Shown here piece by piece: positions 37,456 to 44,317 of a stretch of 44,317 nt of DNA. The stretch is from Gammaproteobacteria bacterium (GTDB lineage Bacteria; Pseudomonadota; Gammaproteobacteria; SZUA-140). The translations under genes and the position numbers were made by a program. The stretch spans positions 1 to 44,317 of the forward strand of contig JALSIC010000029.1 in NCBI GenBank assembly GCA_026981935.1, written 5' to 3'. Within the stretch, counting starts at the first letter, position 1; each line of letters begins with the position of its first letter. The notes below the pieces were generated by a model. It ran no database searches. It was not told the origin of the DNA and saw only the letters and a list, made by a program, of their open reading frames with translations.

Positions 37456-39228
37456 TCAGTACACTCGCTCCTTGGGTGGAAAGGGGTCCACGGTCAACGG
37501 CTTCATGCGCACCGGCTTGTAGTCGAGCTGGCAGCCGTCGAGAAAGAACAGGGAATGCTTCAACCAGTGTTCGTCGTCGCGTTGCGGATAATCGATACGG
37601 GAGTGGGCACCGCGACTCTCCCTGCGCGCCAGCGCCGAGGTCACCGCGGCGAGGGCCACATCCATGAGGTTTTCCAGTTCCAGGGCCTCGATACGGGCGG
37701 TATTGAAGACCCGGCTGTGGTCGCGCAGCGTGACGTGCCCGAGCCGCTCCACCAGGCCACGCACCTTGTCCACCCCCTCGCGCAGTACTTCCTCGGTACG
37801 GAACACACCGCAATAGTGTTCCATGGTACGTTGCAGCTCGTCACGCAGGCCGTCCACGGTCTCGCCATCACCCTGGCGATCCCAGCGCGCCAGGCGCTGC
37901 AGGGCGCGATCGACGCTGTCGTGATCGAGTCGCCGGTGATAGCGGGACTCCTTGAGACAGTCGATGATGTGATTGCCGGCGGCTCGGCCGAACACCACGA
38001 TGTCCAGCAGGGAATTGCCGCCCAGGCGGTTCGCGCCGTGTACCGACACGCAGGCGCACTCCCCCACCGCATAGAGGCCGGGCACGGGCTCCTCCGGGCC
38101 CTGCCGCTCGGGCACCACCACCTGGCCGAAGCGGTTGGTGGGAATACCGCCCATGGTGTAGTGACAGGTGGGAAAGACCGGAATGGGTTCGCGGACGGGA
38201 TCCAGATGGAGAAAGGTGCGCACCATGTCGTAGATGCCGGGCAGGCGTTTCCTGATGACCGCCTCGCCCAGGTGATCCAGCTTGAGCAGCACATGGTCGC
38301 CGTCCGGCCCGCAACCCCGTCCCTCGCGCACCTCGGTGGCAATGGCGCGGCTGACCACATCGCGGCTTGCAAGATCCTTGGCATGCGGCGCGTAACGTTC
38401 CATGAAGCGCTCACCGTCCTTGTTGATCAGGTAACCGCCCTCGCCACGCGCGCCCTCGGTGATGAGCATGCCCTTGCCGGCGATGCCGGTGGGATGAAAC
38501 TGGATGAATTCCATGTCCTGCAGGGGAATGCCGGCACGCAGGGCCATGGCCATGCCGTCGCCGGTGTTGATACGGGCATTGGTGTTGGTGCGATAGAGCT
38601 GCCCCGCCCCGCCCGTTGCCAGCAGGGTGGTCTTGGCCTCGATCACCAGGGGTTCGCCCGTCTCGATGCACAACACCAGCGCGCCCAGCACGTAACCCTC
38701 GTCGTCCCTGAGGAGGTCCACGGCAAAATACTCGTCGAAGAAATGGGTCTTGGCGCGGATGTTCTGCTGGTACAGCGCATGGAGAATGGCGTGTCCGGTG
38801 CGATCGGCGGCGGCACAGGTGCGCGCCGCCTGCTCCCCGCCGAAGTTCTGGCTCTGGCCGCCGAAGGGTCGCTGGTAGATGCGGCCGTTGTCCAGGCGGG
38901 AGAAGGGCACGCCGAAATGCTCCAGCTCGATCACCAGGCGCGAGGCGGCGCGGCACATGTATTCGATGGCGTCCTGATCGCCCAGGTAGTCACTGCCCTT
39001 CACGGTGTCGTACATGTGCCAGTGCCAGTTGTCGGGAAGCACGTTGGCCAGAGCCGCGTTCATCCCGCCCTGCGCGGCGACGGTATGGGAGCGGGTGGGA
39101 AAGACCTTGGAAACCACCGCCACCGAGGCCTCCGCCTGGGCGAGCTGCAGGGCGGCACGCAACCCCCCGCCGCCGGCCCCGATGACCAGGGTATCGAAGC
39201 GGCGCCGCGTCACCTGCTGCGGCGTCAT
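37456..39228 (-). CDS. sdhA: Succinate dehydrogenase flavoprotein subunit
   Basis: Oxidises succinate to fumarate at a covalently bound FAD. The 590-residue protein has the FAD motif [19 protein letters not shown], the FAD-binding histidine in [12 protein letters not shown], the active-site region [10 protein letters not shown], and the C-terminal [20 protein letters not shown]. It ends [10 protein letters not shown], as SdhA does. ATG 39228 overlaps the sdhD stop as ATGA and has GGAGG upstream. Confidence 0.98.
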   Translation of the reverse strand: MTPQQVTRRRFDTLVIGAGGGGLRAALQLAQAEASVAVVSKVFPTRSHTVAAQGGMNAALANVLPDNWHWHMYDTVKGSDYLGDQDAIEYMCRAASRLVIELEHFGVPFSRLDNGRIYQRPFGGQSQNFGGEQAARTCAAADRTGHAILHALYQQNIRAKTHFFDEYFAVDLLRDDEGYVLGALVLCIETGEPLVIEAKTTLLATGGAGQLYRTNTNARINTGDGMAMALRAGIPLQDMEFIQFHPTGIAGKGMLITEGARGEGGYLINKDGERFMERYAPHAKDLASRDVVSRAIATEVREGRGCGPDGDHVLLKLDHLGEAVIRKRLPGIYDMVRTFLHLDPVREPIPVFPTCHYTMGGIPTNRFGQVVVPERQGPEEPVPGLYAVGECACVSVHGANRLGGNSLLDIVVFGRAAGNHIIDCLKESRYHRRLDHDSVDRALQRLARWDRQGDGETVDGLRDELQRTMEHYCGVFRTEEVLREGVDKVRGLVERLGHVTLRDHSRVFNTARIEALELENLMDVALAAVTSALARRESRGAHSRIDYPQRDDEHWLKHSLFFLDGCQLDYKPVRMKPLTVDPFPPKERVY

Positions 39229-39557
39229 CGCGAAACCTCCGCCAGGGCCAGGAAGACCCACACCAGGGAAGCCAGCAGCACCAGGCCCACGATGCTGAGC
39301 AGCAACAGGCGCAGCCCGGCGTGATGGACATAATCCACGATCACGTCACGCATGCCCACCCAGGCATGGATGCCCACGGCGATGAAAAAGAGCGCCATGG
39401 CCAGCAAGGGCAGGGGCTGGGCCAGCCAGGCCCGCCAGGCGGCGTAACCGCCACCGGCCTCGCCGGCAAGGAGATAGTAGACCACGAAGAGGGCCAGGTA
39501 GACGGCACTGATGCGCTGCAACAGCCAGGCACGCAATCCCGCGGCACGACGACTCAT
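39225..39557 (-). CDS. sdhD: Succinate dehydrogenase membrane anchor subunit D
   Basis: One of two membrane subunits holding haem b and the quinone site. The 110-residue product has three transmembrane helices and the haem/quinone segment [18 protein letters not shown] overlaps the sdhC stop as ATGA, and its stop overlaps sdhA, so sdhCDA are tightly coupled. Confidence 0.95.
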   Translation of the reverse strand: MSRRAAGLRAWLLQRISAVYLALFVVYYLLAGEAGGGYAAWRAWLAQPLPLLAMALFFIAVGIHAWVGMRDVIVDYVHHAGLRLLLLSIVGLVLLASLVWVFLALAEVSR

Positions 39558-39934
39558 GACAGCAGCCAGACCCCCAGGAACAGGGTCGCAAGGGCGACGG
39601 CGATCACGGCCCAGGCGCTGCGCCGGGCGGCAACCCGGTCCACGCCCAGATCCAGATCGATGAGCAGGTAGCGGATGCCGGCATAGAAATGGTGGGCAAG
39701 CATCCACAGGAGCAGCGCCAGCAAGCCCTGCACCAGGCCATGCCGGAGAAAGGCCGCGGCCGCGTCATAGCCTGCCGGGTCCGTGATGGACAGGCGCAGC
39801 AGCCAGGCGGCGAAGGGCACGGCCAGGAACAGCAGCACCCCGGCGATCCGGTGACCGATGGAAACCACAGCCGTGATGGGAAAATGAATCCGCGTCAGAT
39901 CGAGGAAGACCGGCCGTGTATTCTTGTCGGGCAT
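39554..39934 (-). CDS. sdhC: Succinate dehydrogenase cytochrome b556 subunit
   Basis: Membrane anchor that ligates haem b. The 126-residue protein has the SdhC signature SIGHRIAGVLLFLAVP, three helices, and HHFYAGIRYLLIDLD, which includes the axial-ligand histidine; the usual downstream GIRH histidine is Tyr here. No ribosome-binding site precedes the ATG, and a promoter -10 lies only 7 bp upstream, so the message may be leaderless. Confidence 0.95.
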   Translation of the reverse strand: MPDKNTRPVFLDLTRIHFPITAVVSIGHRIAGVLLFLAVPFAAWLLRLSITDPAGYDAAAAFLRHGLVQGLLALLLWMLAHHFYAGIRYLLIDLDLGVDRVAARRSAWAVIAVALATLFLGVWLLS

Positions 39935-39941
39935 GGGCGAT

Positions 39942-39969
39942 AGTGTAGCGGATCGACGCCCGATATCCA
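39942..39969 (-). promoter_or_regulatory. Candidate sdh operon promoter
   Basis: The minus strand reads TGGATA, 16 bp, TACACT, then 7 bp to the sdhC ATG. Transcription would start at or next to the ATG, giving little or no leader. Confidence 0.4.
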
Positions 39970-40180
39970 GTATTACTTCGGCGGCCGTTTTCCGCTATGA
40001 TCGTTTTTCTCCCGGCCTTATCTCTCACGGCAGTGCGGCCTGGATGAAGGTACGCAGGACCGGAATCCAGGAAACCAGGTACCGGAACCCATCTTCCCGG
40101 ATTTCGTTCCACGCCATCCGGGCCGCGCGTCACGAGGCCGGACAGAAGCAATCATCGAGACCGATACACAGGAGCATTCC

Positions 40181-41212
40181 ATGGACAGCAGATGGCAGGC
40201 CTTTCTCGAAGATGCGGGCGCCGTCATCGAGGATGGCAGGGTTGCTCATTTCGGCAACCCGGCAAGGGAGATACGCATCGGCACCACGGGCAACCTCATC
40301 ACCGATCTCTCCCACCTGGGCTTTCTCACCGCCACCGGTGACGACGCCGCCGGCTTTCTCCAGGGACAGTTGACCAACGACATCACCGAGGTGGATGCGG
40401 CTCGCAGTCAACTGAGCGGGTACTGCAATCCCCAGGGGCGGCTGCTGGCGATCCTGCGCATCTTCCTGCGCGAACAGGCCTATCACCTGGAACTGCCCCG
40501 CGCCCTGGTGGACAGTACCCTGGAACGGCTGCGCAAGTATGTGCTCATGTCCAAGGTGGCGCTGGAAGACGGCGGCGACTGCCTGGTGCGCATGGGCTGC
40601 GCCGGGCCGGGGGCAGAGGAGGAACTCAAGGCTGTCACAGGCAAGATCCCCGAAGGCATCGACGAAGTCGTCAGCACAGAGGGCCTGACCCTGATCCGCA
40701 TCCCGGGCCCCGTGCCCCGTTTCACCATCTACGGCAAGACACCCGCCATGGAGAAGCTCTGGTCGTCACTGGACGTTCGCTGCGCGCCCGTGGGCCCCCA
40801 GGTGTGGGAACGCCTGGACATCCTGGCGGGCCTGCCCGCCATCGCGCCGGAAACCGTGGCGGAATTCGTCCCCCAGTATGTCAACCTGGACCGGGTGGGC
40901 GGGGTGAGCTTCAGCAAGGGCTGTTACACGGGCCAGGAGATCATCGCCCGCCTGCACTACCGGGGCAAGACCAAGCGGCGCATGACCCGCCTCCACATCG
41001 CCTGCGACGAACCCCCGGCGCCAGGCACCCCCCTCTATGCCCCCCGCCAGGCCCAGGCGGCCGGCATCGTCGTGCGTGCCGCGCCCTGTCCCGACGGGGG
41101 TTGCGACGCTCTTGCCTCCCTGCTGCTCGAGCACCACGGAAAAACCCTGCATCTGGGAGGTGCCAAGGGACCCCAGGCCCAGGCCCGCGAGCTGCCCTAC
41201 GCACCGGACTGA
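40181..41212 (+). CDS. ygfZ: Folate-binding Fe-S cluster repair/assembly protein YgfZ
   Basis: Tetrahydrofolate-binding protein of the GcvT-like family that supports synthesis or repair of certain iron-sulfur enzymes. The 343-residue product has the family hallmark KGCYTGQEIIARLHYRGK and the N-terminal DDAAGFLQGQLTNDI. The ATG at 40181 follows AGGAG. It is divergent from the sdh operon, whose SdhB is an Fe-S protein. In the 246-bp gap a TATGAT at 39996-40001 may be its -10, with a poor -35. Confidence 0.96.
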   Translation: MDSRWQAFLEDAGAVIEDGRVAHFGNPAREIRIGTTGNLITDLSHLGFLTATGDDAAGFLQGQLTNDITEVDAARSQLSGYCNPQGRLLAILRIFLREQAYHLELPRALVDSTLERLRKYVLMSKVALEDGGDCLVRMGCAGPGAEEELKAVTGKIPEGIDEVVSTEGLTLIRIPGPVPRFTIYGKTPAMEKLWSSLDVRCAPVGPQVWERLDILAGLPAIAPETVAEFVPQYVNLDRVGGVSFSKGCYTGQEIIARLHYRGKTKRRMTRLHIACDEPPAPGTPLYAPRQAQAAGIVVRAAPCPDGGCDALASLLLEHHGKTLHLGGAKGPQAQARELPYAPD

Positions 41213-41240
41213 AACCCCGGCGCCCCGCCACTCCCCCGCT

Positions 41241-41274
41241 ACTCTCTCCCAGCAACTTCTCCCAGCAACTTCTC
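41241..41274. repeat. Short tandem repeat after ygfZ
   Basis: CTCCCAGCAACTT (13 bp) occurs twice in tandem in the gap between ygfZ and the HDOD gene. Its meaning is unknown; slippage is the simplest source. Confidence 0.7.
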
Positions 41275-41381
41275 AGGGGGCCCTCTCAAGGTTCCCCTGC
41301 ATGGAACGATAGTTAAACTGTCAGGCGCCACAACCTCGTGCCTGGTATTTTTCTGATTCAAAAAAGGAATTTTTCTGATCC

Positions 41382-42233
41382 ATGGCCTCTCCCCAAATCG
41401 AGCAATTCTGGCGCGACCTCGTCTCGGACATCCGCTCCAACCGGGTCGAACTGCCTGCCCTGCCGGACATCGCCGTCAGGGCCCGGCGCCTTCTGGGCAG
41501 CCATACTGCCACGGACCGGCAGATCGCCAGGCTCATTGGCGCCGACGCCGTGCTCTCCACCCGCCTGTTGCGTGTGGCCAACAGCCCCCTGTACCGCGCC
41601 ACCCGCAAGATCGAGGACGTGAAAAGCGCCGTGACCCGGCTGGGCCATGCTGCCGTGCGCAGCGTGGTCACCAGCATCGCCATGGAACAGCTCTATCATC
41701 ACAAGCTGGCTTCGCCCCTGAAACGGCGCTTTCTCGAACAGACCTGGAACCACAGTGTCCATGTCGCGGCGCTGAGCCATGTGATCGCCCGAGACTACAC
41801 CGGCTTCCAGCCCGACCAGGCCCTGCTGGGCGGCCTCATCCACGACATCGGCAAGCTGCCCATCCTGGAATACGCCGAACTTCTGCCGGAACTGATGGAG
41901 AATGAGAAACTGCTGGCCAGGCTGCTGGCTGCCCTGCACACCAAGGTCGGCACCCTGATCCTGCGCACCTGGCAGTTCACCGACGACCTCGTCACCGTCA
42001 CCGCGGAACACGAGGACCTGGACCGCGATCCCGGGACCGACGCCGACCTCACCGACGTGGTCATCATTGCCAATCTGCTGAGTTACGTGGGCACCGACCA
42101 TCCCCTGACCAAGCGCGACTGGTCGTCCATCCCCGCCTTCCACCGCCTCGCCCTCACTCCAGAGGAAAGCATCGACATCATCCGCGACGCCCGCGACGAG
42201 ATTGCCGAAATCCGGCAATTGTTCCGGAGCTGA
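41382..42233 (+). CDS. HDOD-domain signalling protein
   Basis: Stand-alone HDOD protein (283 residues), a degenerate HD-type output domain used in c-di-GMP, stress and motility signalling. It has the entry helix LPALPDIAVRARRLL, the segment IGADAVLSTRLLRVANSPLY, the conserved LGHAAVRSVVTSIAMEQLY, and an HD-like motif LIHDIGKLPI. No receiver or other domain is fused. The ATG at 41382 has only a distant GGA. It is convergent with lysS. The upstream 20 bp contains a second copy of TTTTTCTGAT. Confidence 0.92.
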   Translation: MASPQIEQFWRDLVSDIRSNRVELPALPDIAVRARRLLGSHTATDRQIARLIGADAVLSTRLLRVANSPLYRATRKIEDVKSAVTRLGHAAVRSVVTSIAMEQLYHHKLASPLKRRFLEQTWNHSVHVAALSHVIARDYTGFQPDQALLGGLIHDIGKLPILEYAELLPELMENEKLLARLLAALHTKVGTLILRTWQFTDDLVTVTAEHEDLDRDPGTDADLTDVVIIANLLSYVGTDHPLTKRDWSSIPAFHRLALTPEESIDIIRDARDEIAEIRQLFRS

Positions 42234-42234
42234 G

Positions 42235-42285
42235 TGGAACCGACTGGAACTGGCTGGATCTGACCGGATCTGAACTGGATCTGAA
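42235..42285. repeat. Degenerate 10-bp minisatellite after HDOD gene
   Basis: About five units of the form TGGATCTGAC/A follow one another from the base after the HDOD stop codon, in the convergent gap before lysS. No hairpin with U-run is seen, so no terminator is called. Confidence 0.65.
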
Positions 42286-42342
42286 GTGGGCCCGCATCCG
42301 TCATTCGCGGCCATGGGGCTGCGAGAGCGTCAATTGAATCGC

Positions 42343-43833
42343 TCACCCGGCCTGCGGGCGCAGATGAGGAAACAGCAGCACGTCGCGAATGGAAGGCGAA
42401 TCGGTGAACAACATCACCAGACGGTCGATGCCGATGCCCTCGCCGGCGGTGGGCGGCATGCCATGTTCCAGCGCCCGAATATAGTCGGCATCGAAATGCA
42501 TGGCCTCCTCGTCGCCCGCCTCCCGCTCCTGCAGCTGCCGGCGCAGGCGTTCCGCCTGGTCTTCGGCATCGTTGAGCTCGGTGAAACCGTTGGCGATCTC
42601 GCGGCCGGCGACAAACAGCTCGAAGCGGTCGGTGATGTCCGGGTCCTCGTCATTGCGCCGTGCGAGCGGCGAGACCTCGGTGGGATAGGCGGTGATGAAG
42701 GTGGGGTCCTGGAGCCGCTCTTCCACGGTCTTCTCGAAGATTTCCAGCTGGAGCTTGCCCGTTCCGTACGAATCCTTGACCGGGATCTCCAGTGCCCGGG
42801 CCAGATCACGGATACGGGAGAGTTCCTCAAGCTGGGCGGCCTGGATGTCCGGATTGCAGGCCAGAATCGCCTCCTTCAGCGTGAGGCGCCTGAAAGGCCG
42901 GCCGAAATCGTAATCCCGCCCCTGATAATGAATCACCGTACTGCCGTGGATGTGCTGTGCCAGGCCCCGCAGCATCTCCTCGGTGAGATCCATGAGATCC
43001 TCGTAATCGGCGAAGGCCTCGTAGAACTCCAGCATGGTGAACTCGGGATTGTGGCGGGTTGACAGGCCCTCGTTGCGAAAATTGCGGTTGATCTCGAAGA
43101 CCTTCTCGAAGCCGCCCACCACCAGGCGCTTGAGATAGAGTTCCGGCGCGATGCGCAGATAGAGGGGAATGTCCAGGGCATTGTGGTAGGTCTTGAAGGG
43201 CCGCGCAGCCGCCCCGCCGGGCAGCACCTGCATCATGGGCGTCTCCACCTCCAGAAAACCGCGGTCGATGAGAAAACGGCGGATATAGTCGATGATGGCG
43301 GTGCGGGTGCGGAAGGTCTTGCGGCTCACCTCGTTCATGATGAGATCCAGGTAACGCTGGCGATAGCGCAGCTCCTGATCCACCAGGCCATGATACTTGT
43401 CGGGCAGCGGACGCAGGGCCTTGGTGAGCAGGCGCAGTTCCTCCACCTTTACCGACAATTCCCCGGTACGGGTCTTGAACAGGACACCCTCGGCGCCGAT
43501 GATGTCTCCCAGGTCCCAGTCCTTGAAATCCTGGTAGGCCTCGGGGCCGATGGCGTCGCGCTGTATGTAGAGCTGGATCTGGCCCGACATGTCCTGCAGA
43601 TGGACGAAGCTGGCCTTGCCCATGATGCGGCGACGCATCATGCGACCGGCGACCCTGACGCGACGCGGCTCGGCCTCCAGTTCGGCGTTGTCCTTGTGAC
43701 CGTATTCCGCGTGCAGCTCACCCGCCATGACGTTGCGGCGGAAATCCACGGGAAAGGCATTGCCCCGCGCCCGCAGCCGGGCCAGCTTGGCGCGACGCTG
43801 CGCGATCTGCTCGTGTTCGTCGGTTGTGCTCAT
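42343..43833 (-). CDS. lysS: Lysyl-tRNA synthetase, class II
   Basis: Charges tRNA-Lys. The 496-residue protein has the OB-fold anticodon-binding domain ([20 protein letters not shown]), motif 2 ([20 protein letters not shown]) and motif 3 ([13 protein letters not shown]). The ATG at 43833 gives the normal N-terminus [20 protein letters not shown], with a weak GGAAGAG upstream. prfB, usually adjacent upstream, is not present in the remaining 484 bp, which instead hold repeats. Confidence 0.97.
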   Translation of the reverse strand: MSTTDEHEQIAQRRAKLARLRARGNAFPVDFRRNVMAGELHAEYGHKDNAELEAEPRRVRVAGRMMRRRIMGKASFVHLQDMSGQIQLYIQRDAIGPEAYQDFKDWDLGDIIGAEGVLFKTRTGELSVKVEELRLLTKALRPLPDKYHGLVDQELRYRQRYLDLIMNEVSRKTFRTRTAIIDYIRRFLIDRGFLEVETPMMQVLPGGAAARPFKTYHNALDIPLYLRIAPELYLKRLVVGGFEKVFEINRNFRNEGLSTRHNPEFTMLEFYEAFADYEDLMDLTEEMLRGLAQHIHGSTVIHYQGRDYDFGRPFRRLTLKEAILACNPDIQAAQLEELSRIRDLARALEIPVKDSYGTGKLQLEIFEKTVEERLQDPTFITAYPTEVSPLARRNDEDPDITDRFELFVAGREIANGFTELNDAEDQAERLRRQLQEREAGDEEAMHFDADYIRALEHGMPPTAGEGIGIDRLVMLFTDSPSIRDVLLFPHLRPQAG

Positions 43834-43892
43834 GGCTGTGTTCTTCTCTTCCTGTCTGCTGTGCGCCGCTGGTGTCGTCGTGCGATTATTTA

Positions 43893-44020
43893 GTAGTCTC
43901 AATTGTCATATCAAAATGCGTAGCCCGATGAGTGGAACGTAATCCGGGTGCGAGGGTTTTACTGCCTGGTTTCTGGATTCCACTCTGGCAGCGCTTCACC
44001 AGGCTACCGAACCAGCGCAC
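43893..44020 (+). mobile_element. REPIN-like repeat upstream of lysS
   Basis: Second copy of the element seen at 21609-21738. It shares the leader (TCTCAATTGTCATATCAAAATG), a first REP at 43920-43949 (one G lost from the stem) and an inverted second REP ending in CACCAGGCTACC. It is diverged, and no flanking duplication is visible. It lies 60 bp upstream of the lysS start, the same placement as the nusA copy. Confidence 0.7.
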
Positions 44021-44143
44021 CAACAGCCAGGCCATATCTATTCAACTACGAGACCGTCAGTAAGTAATGAGTGGGTTTGCATGATTGACTGACAACCATC
44101 GTGAAGCCTGGATACCTGGATCTGGATACAGGGATAGGCCATT

Positions 44144-44178
44144 CATCCCGGATTCCGCTTCGCTCCATCCGGGCTACT
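44144..44178 (-). repeat. Single REP sequence, inverted
   Basis: On the minus strand it reads GTAGCCCGGATGGAGCGAAG then CGGAATCCGGG, a near-perfect REP hairpin of the same family, in opposite orientation to the REPIN 130 bp away. This form looks closest to the family consensus. Confidence 0.75.
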
Positions 44179-44261
44179 CATGTCATGTATTCACCCAACC
44201 CTCAATTCAGAAGACTTTGTTTTTCCACGCCCTCTTTGCTATTCCCTCCGCACTTGCTCCT

Positions 44262-44317
44262 TGTCATCTCGACCTCGCTTCCTGTCATTTCGACCACATT
44301 TCACTGTCATTTCGACC
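44262..44317 (+). repeat. Three spaced copies of TGTCATYTCGACC
   Basis: The 13-bp motif occurs at 44262, 44283 and 44305 (about 21-bp period) and runs into the window edge. The spacers are short and unequal. It appears to be the start of another dispersed intergenic repeat. The whole tail 44021-44317 has no credible gene. Confidence 0.7.

Noticed and set aside
44262-44317. CRISPR array
   Set aside because: The repeat unit is only 13 bp with 8-9 bp spacers and no cas genes are present.

Overview
The window is a gene-dense, GC-rich stretch of a gammaproteobacterial chromosome. The evidence is gene order. The tRNA-fMet, rimP-nusA-infB-rbfA-truB-rpsO-pnp block, the rpoE-rseA-rseC-degP-lepA-lepB-rnc-era-recO-pdxJ-acpS block and the sdhCDAB-sdhE-ygfX / nadB / ygfZ neighbourhood are all classic gammaproteobacterial arrangements. 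Nothing in the sequence fixes the genus. Almost everything lies on the minus strand; only pilZ, nadB, ygfZ and the HDOD gene are on the plus strand.

Layout, left to right. (1) 137-9585 is a tight leftward run: cysM, a DEDDy 3'-5' exonuclease, a CYTH triphosphatase, a lipoprotein substrate-binding protein, a YkuD-family enzyme with no signal peptide, two Dpp/Opp-type permeases, nagZ, an MscS-like channel and a MauG-type dihaem peroxidase. The middle genes look like a peptidoglycan-recycling module: peptide or muropeptide import, a probable cytoplasmic L,D-carboxypeptidase and NagZ. No transporter ATPase gene is present. (2) 9899-13323 holds a PilZ protein convergent with a large ACP / fatty-acyl-AMP-ligase / PlsC acyltransferase fusion. 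(3) 13485-22740 is the translation and RNA-turnover operon pnp to rimP, preceded by initiator tRNA and a leader with a strong promoter and two intrinsic terminators. (4) 22783-34004 is the acpS-to-rpoE envelope-stress, secretion and housekeeping block. rseB/mucB is absent from its usual place. (5) 34299-39934 holds divergent nadB and the complete succinate dehydrogenase operon with its assembly genes. (6) 40181-44317 holds ygfZ, an HDOD regulator, lysS and a repeat-rich gene-free tail.

The non-coding DNA is unusually rich in repeats. A 266-bp MITE-like element with perfect 33-bp terminal inverted repeats lies between degP and lepA, and a second copy is cut by the left window edge. REPIN-like doublets sit just upstream of nusA and lysS; the nusA copy is flanked by a 25-bp duplication that copies the nusA ribosome-binding site. 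Short in-frame 12-bp tandem repeats occur in both rseA and nadB, and several other small tandem duplications lie in intergenic DNA.

Functions rest on recognised motifs and gene order. Start codons were chosen by ribosome-binding site, overlap with the upstream stop, or family N-termini, and doubtful ones are flagged.
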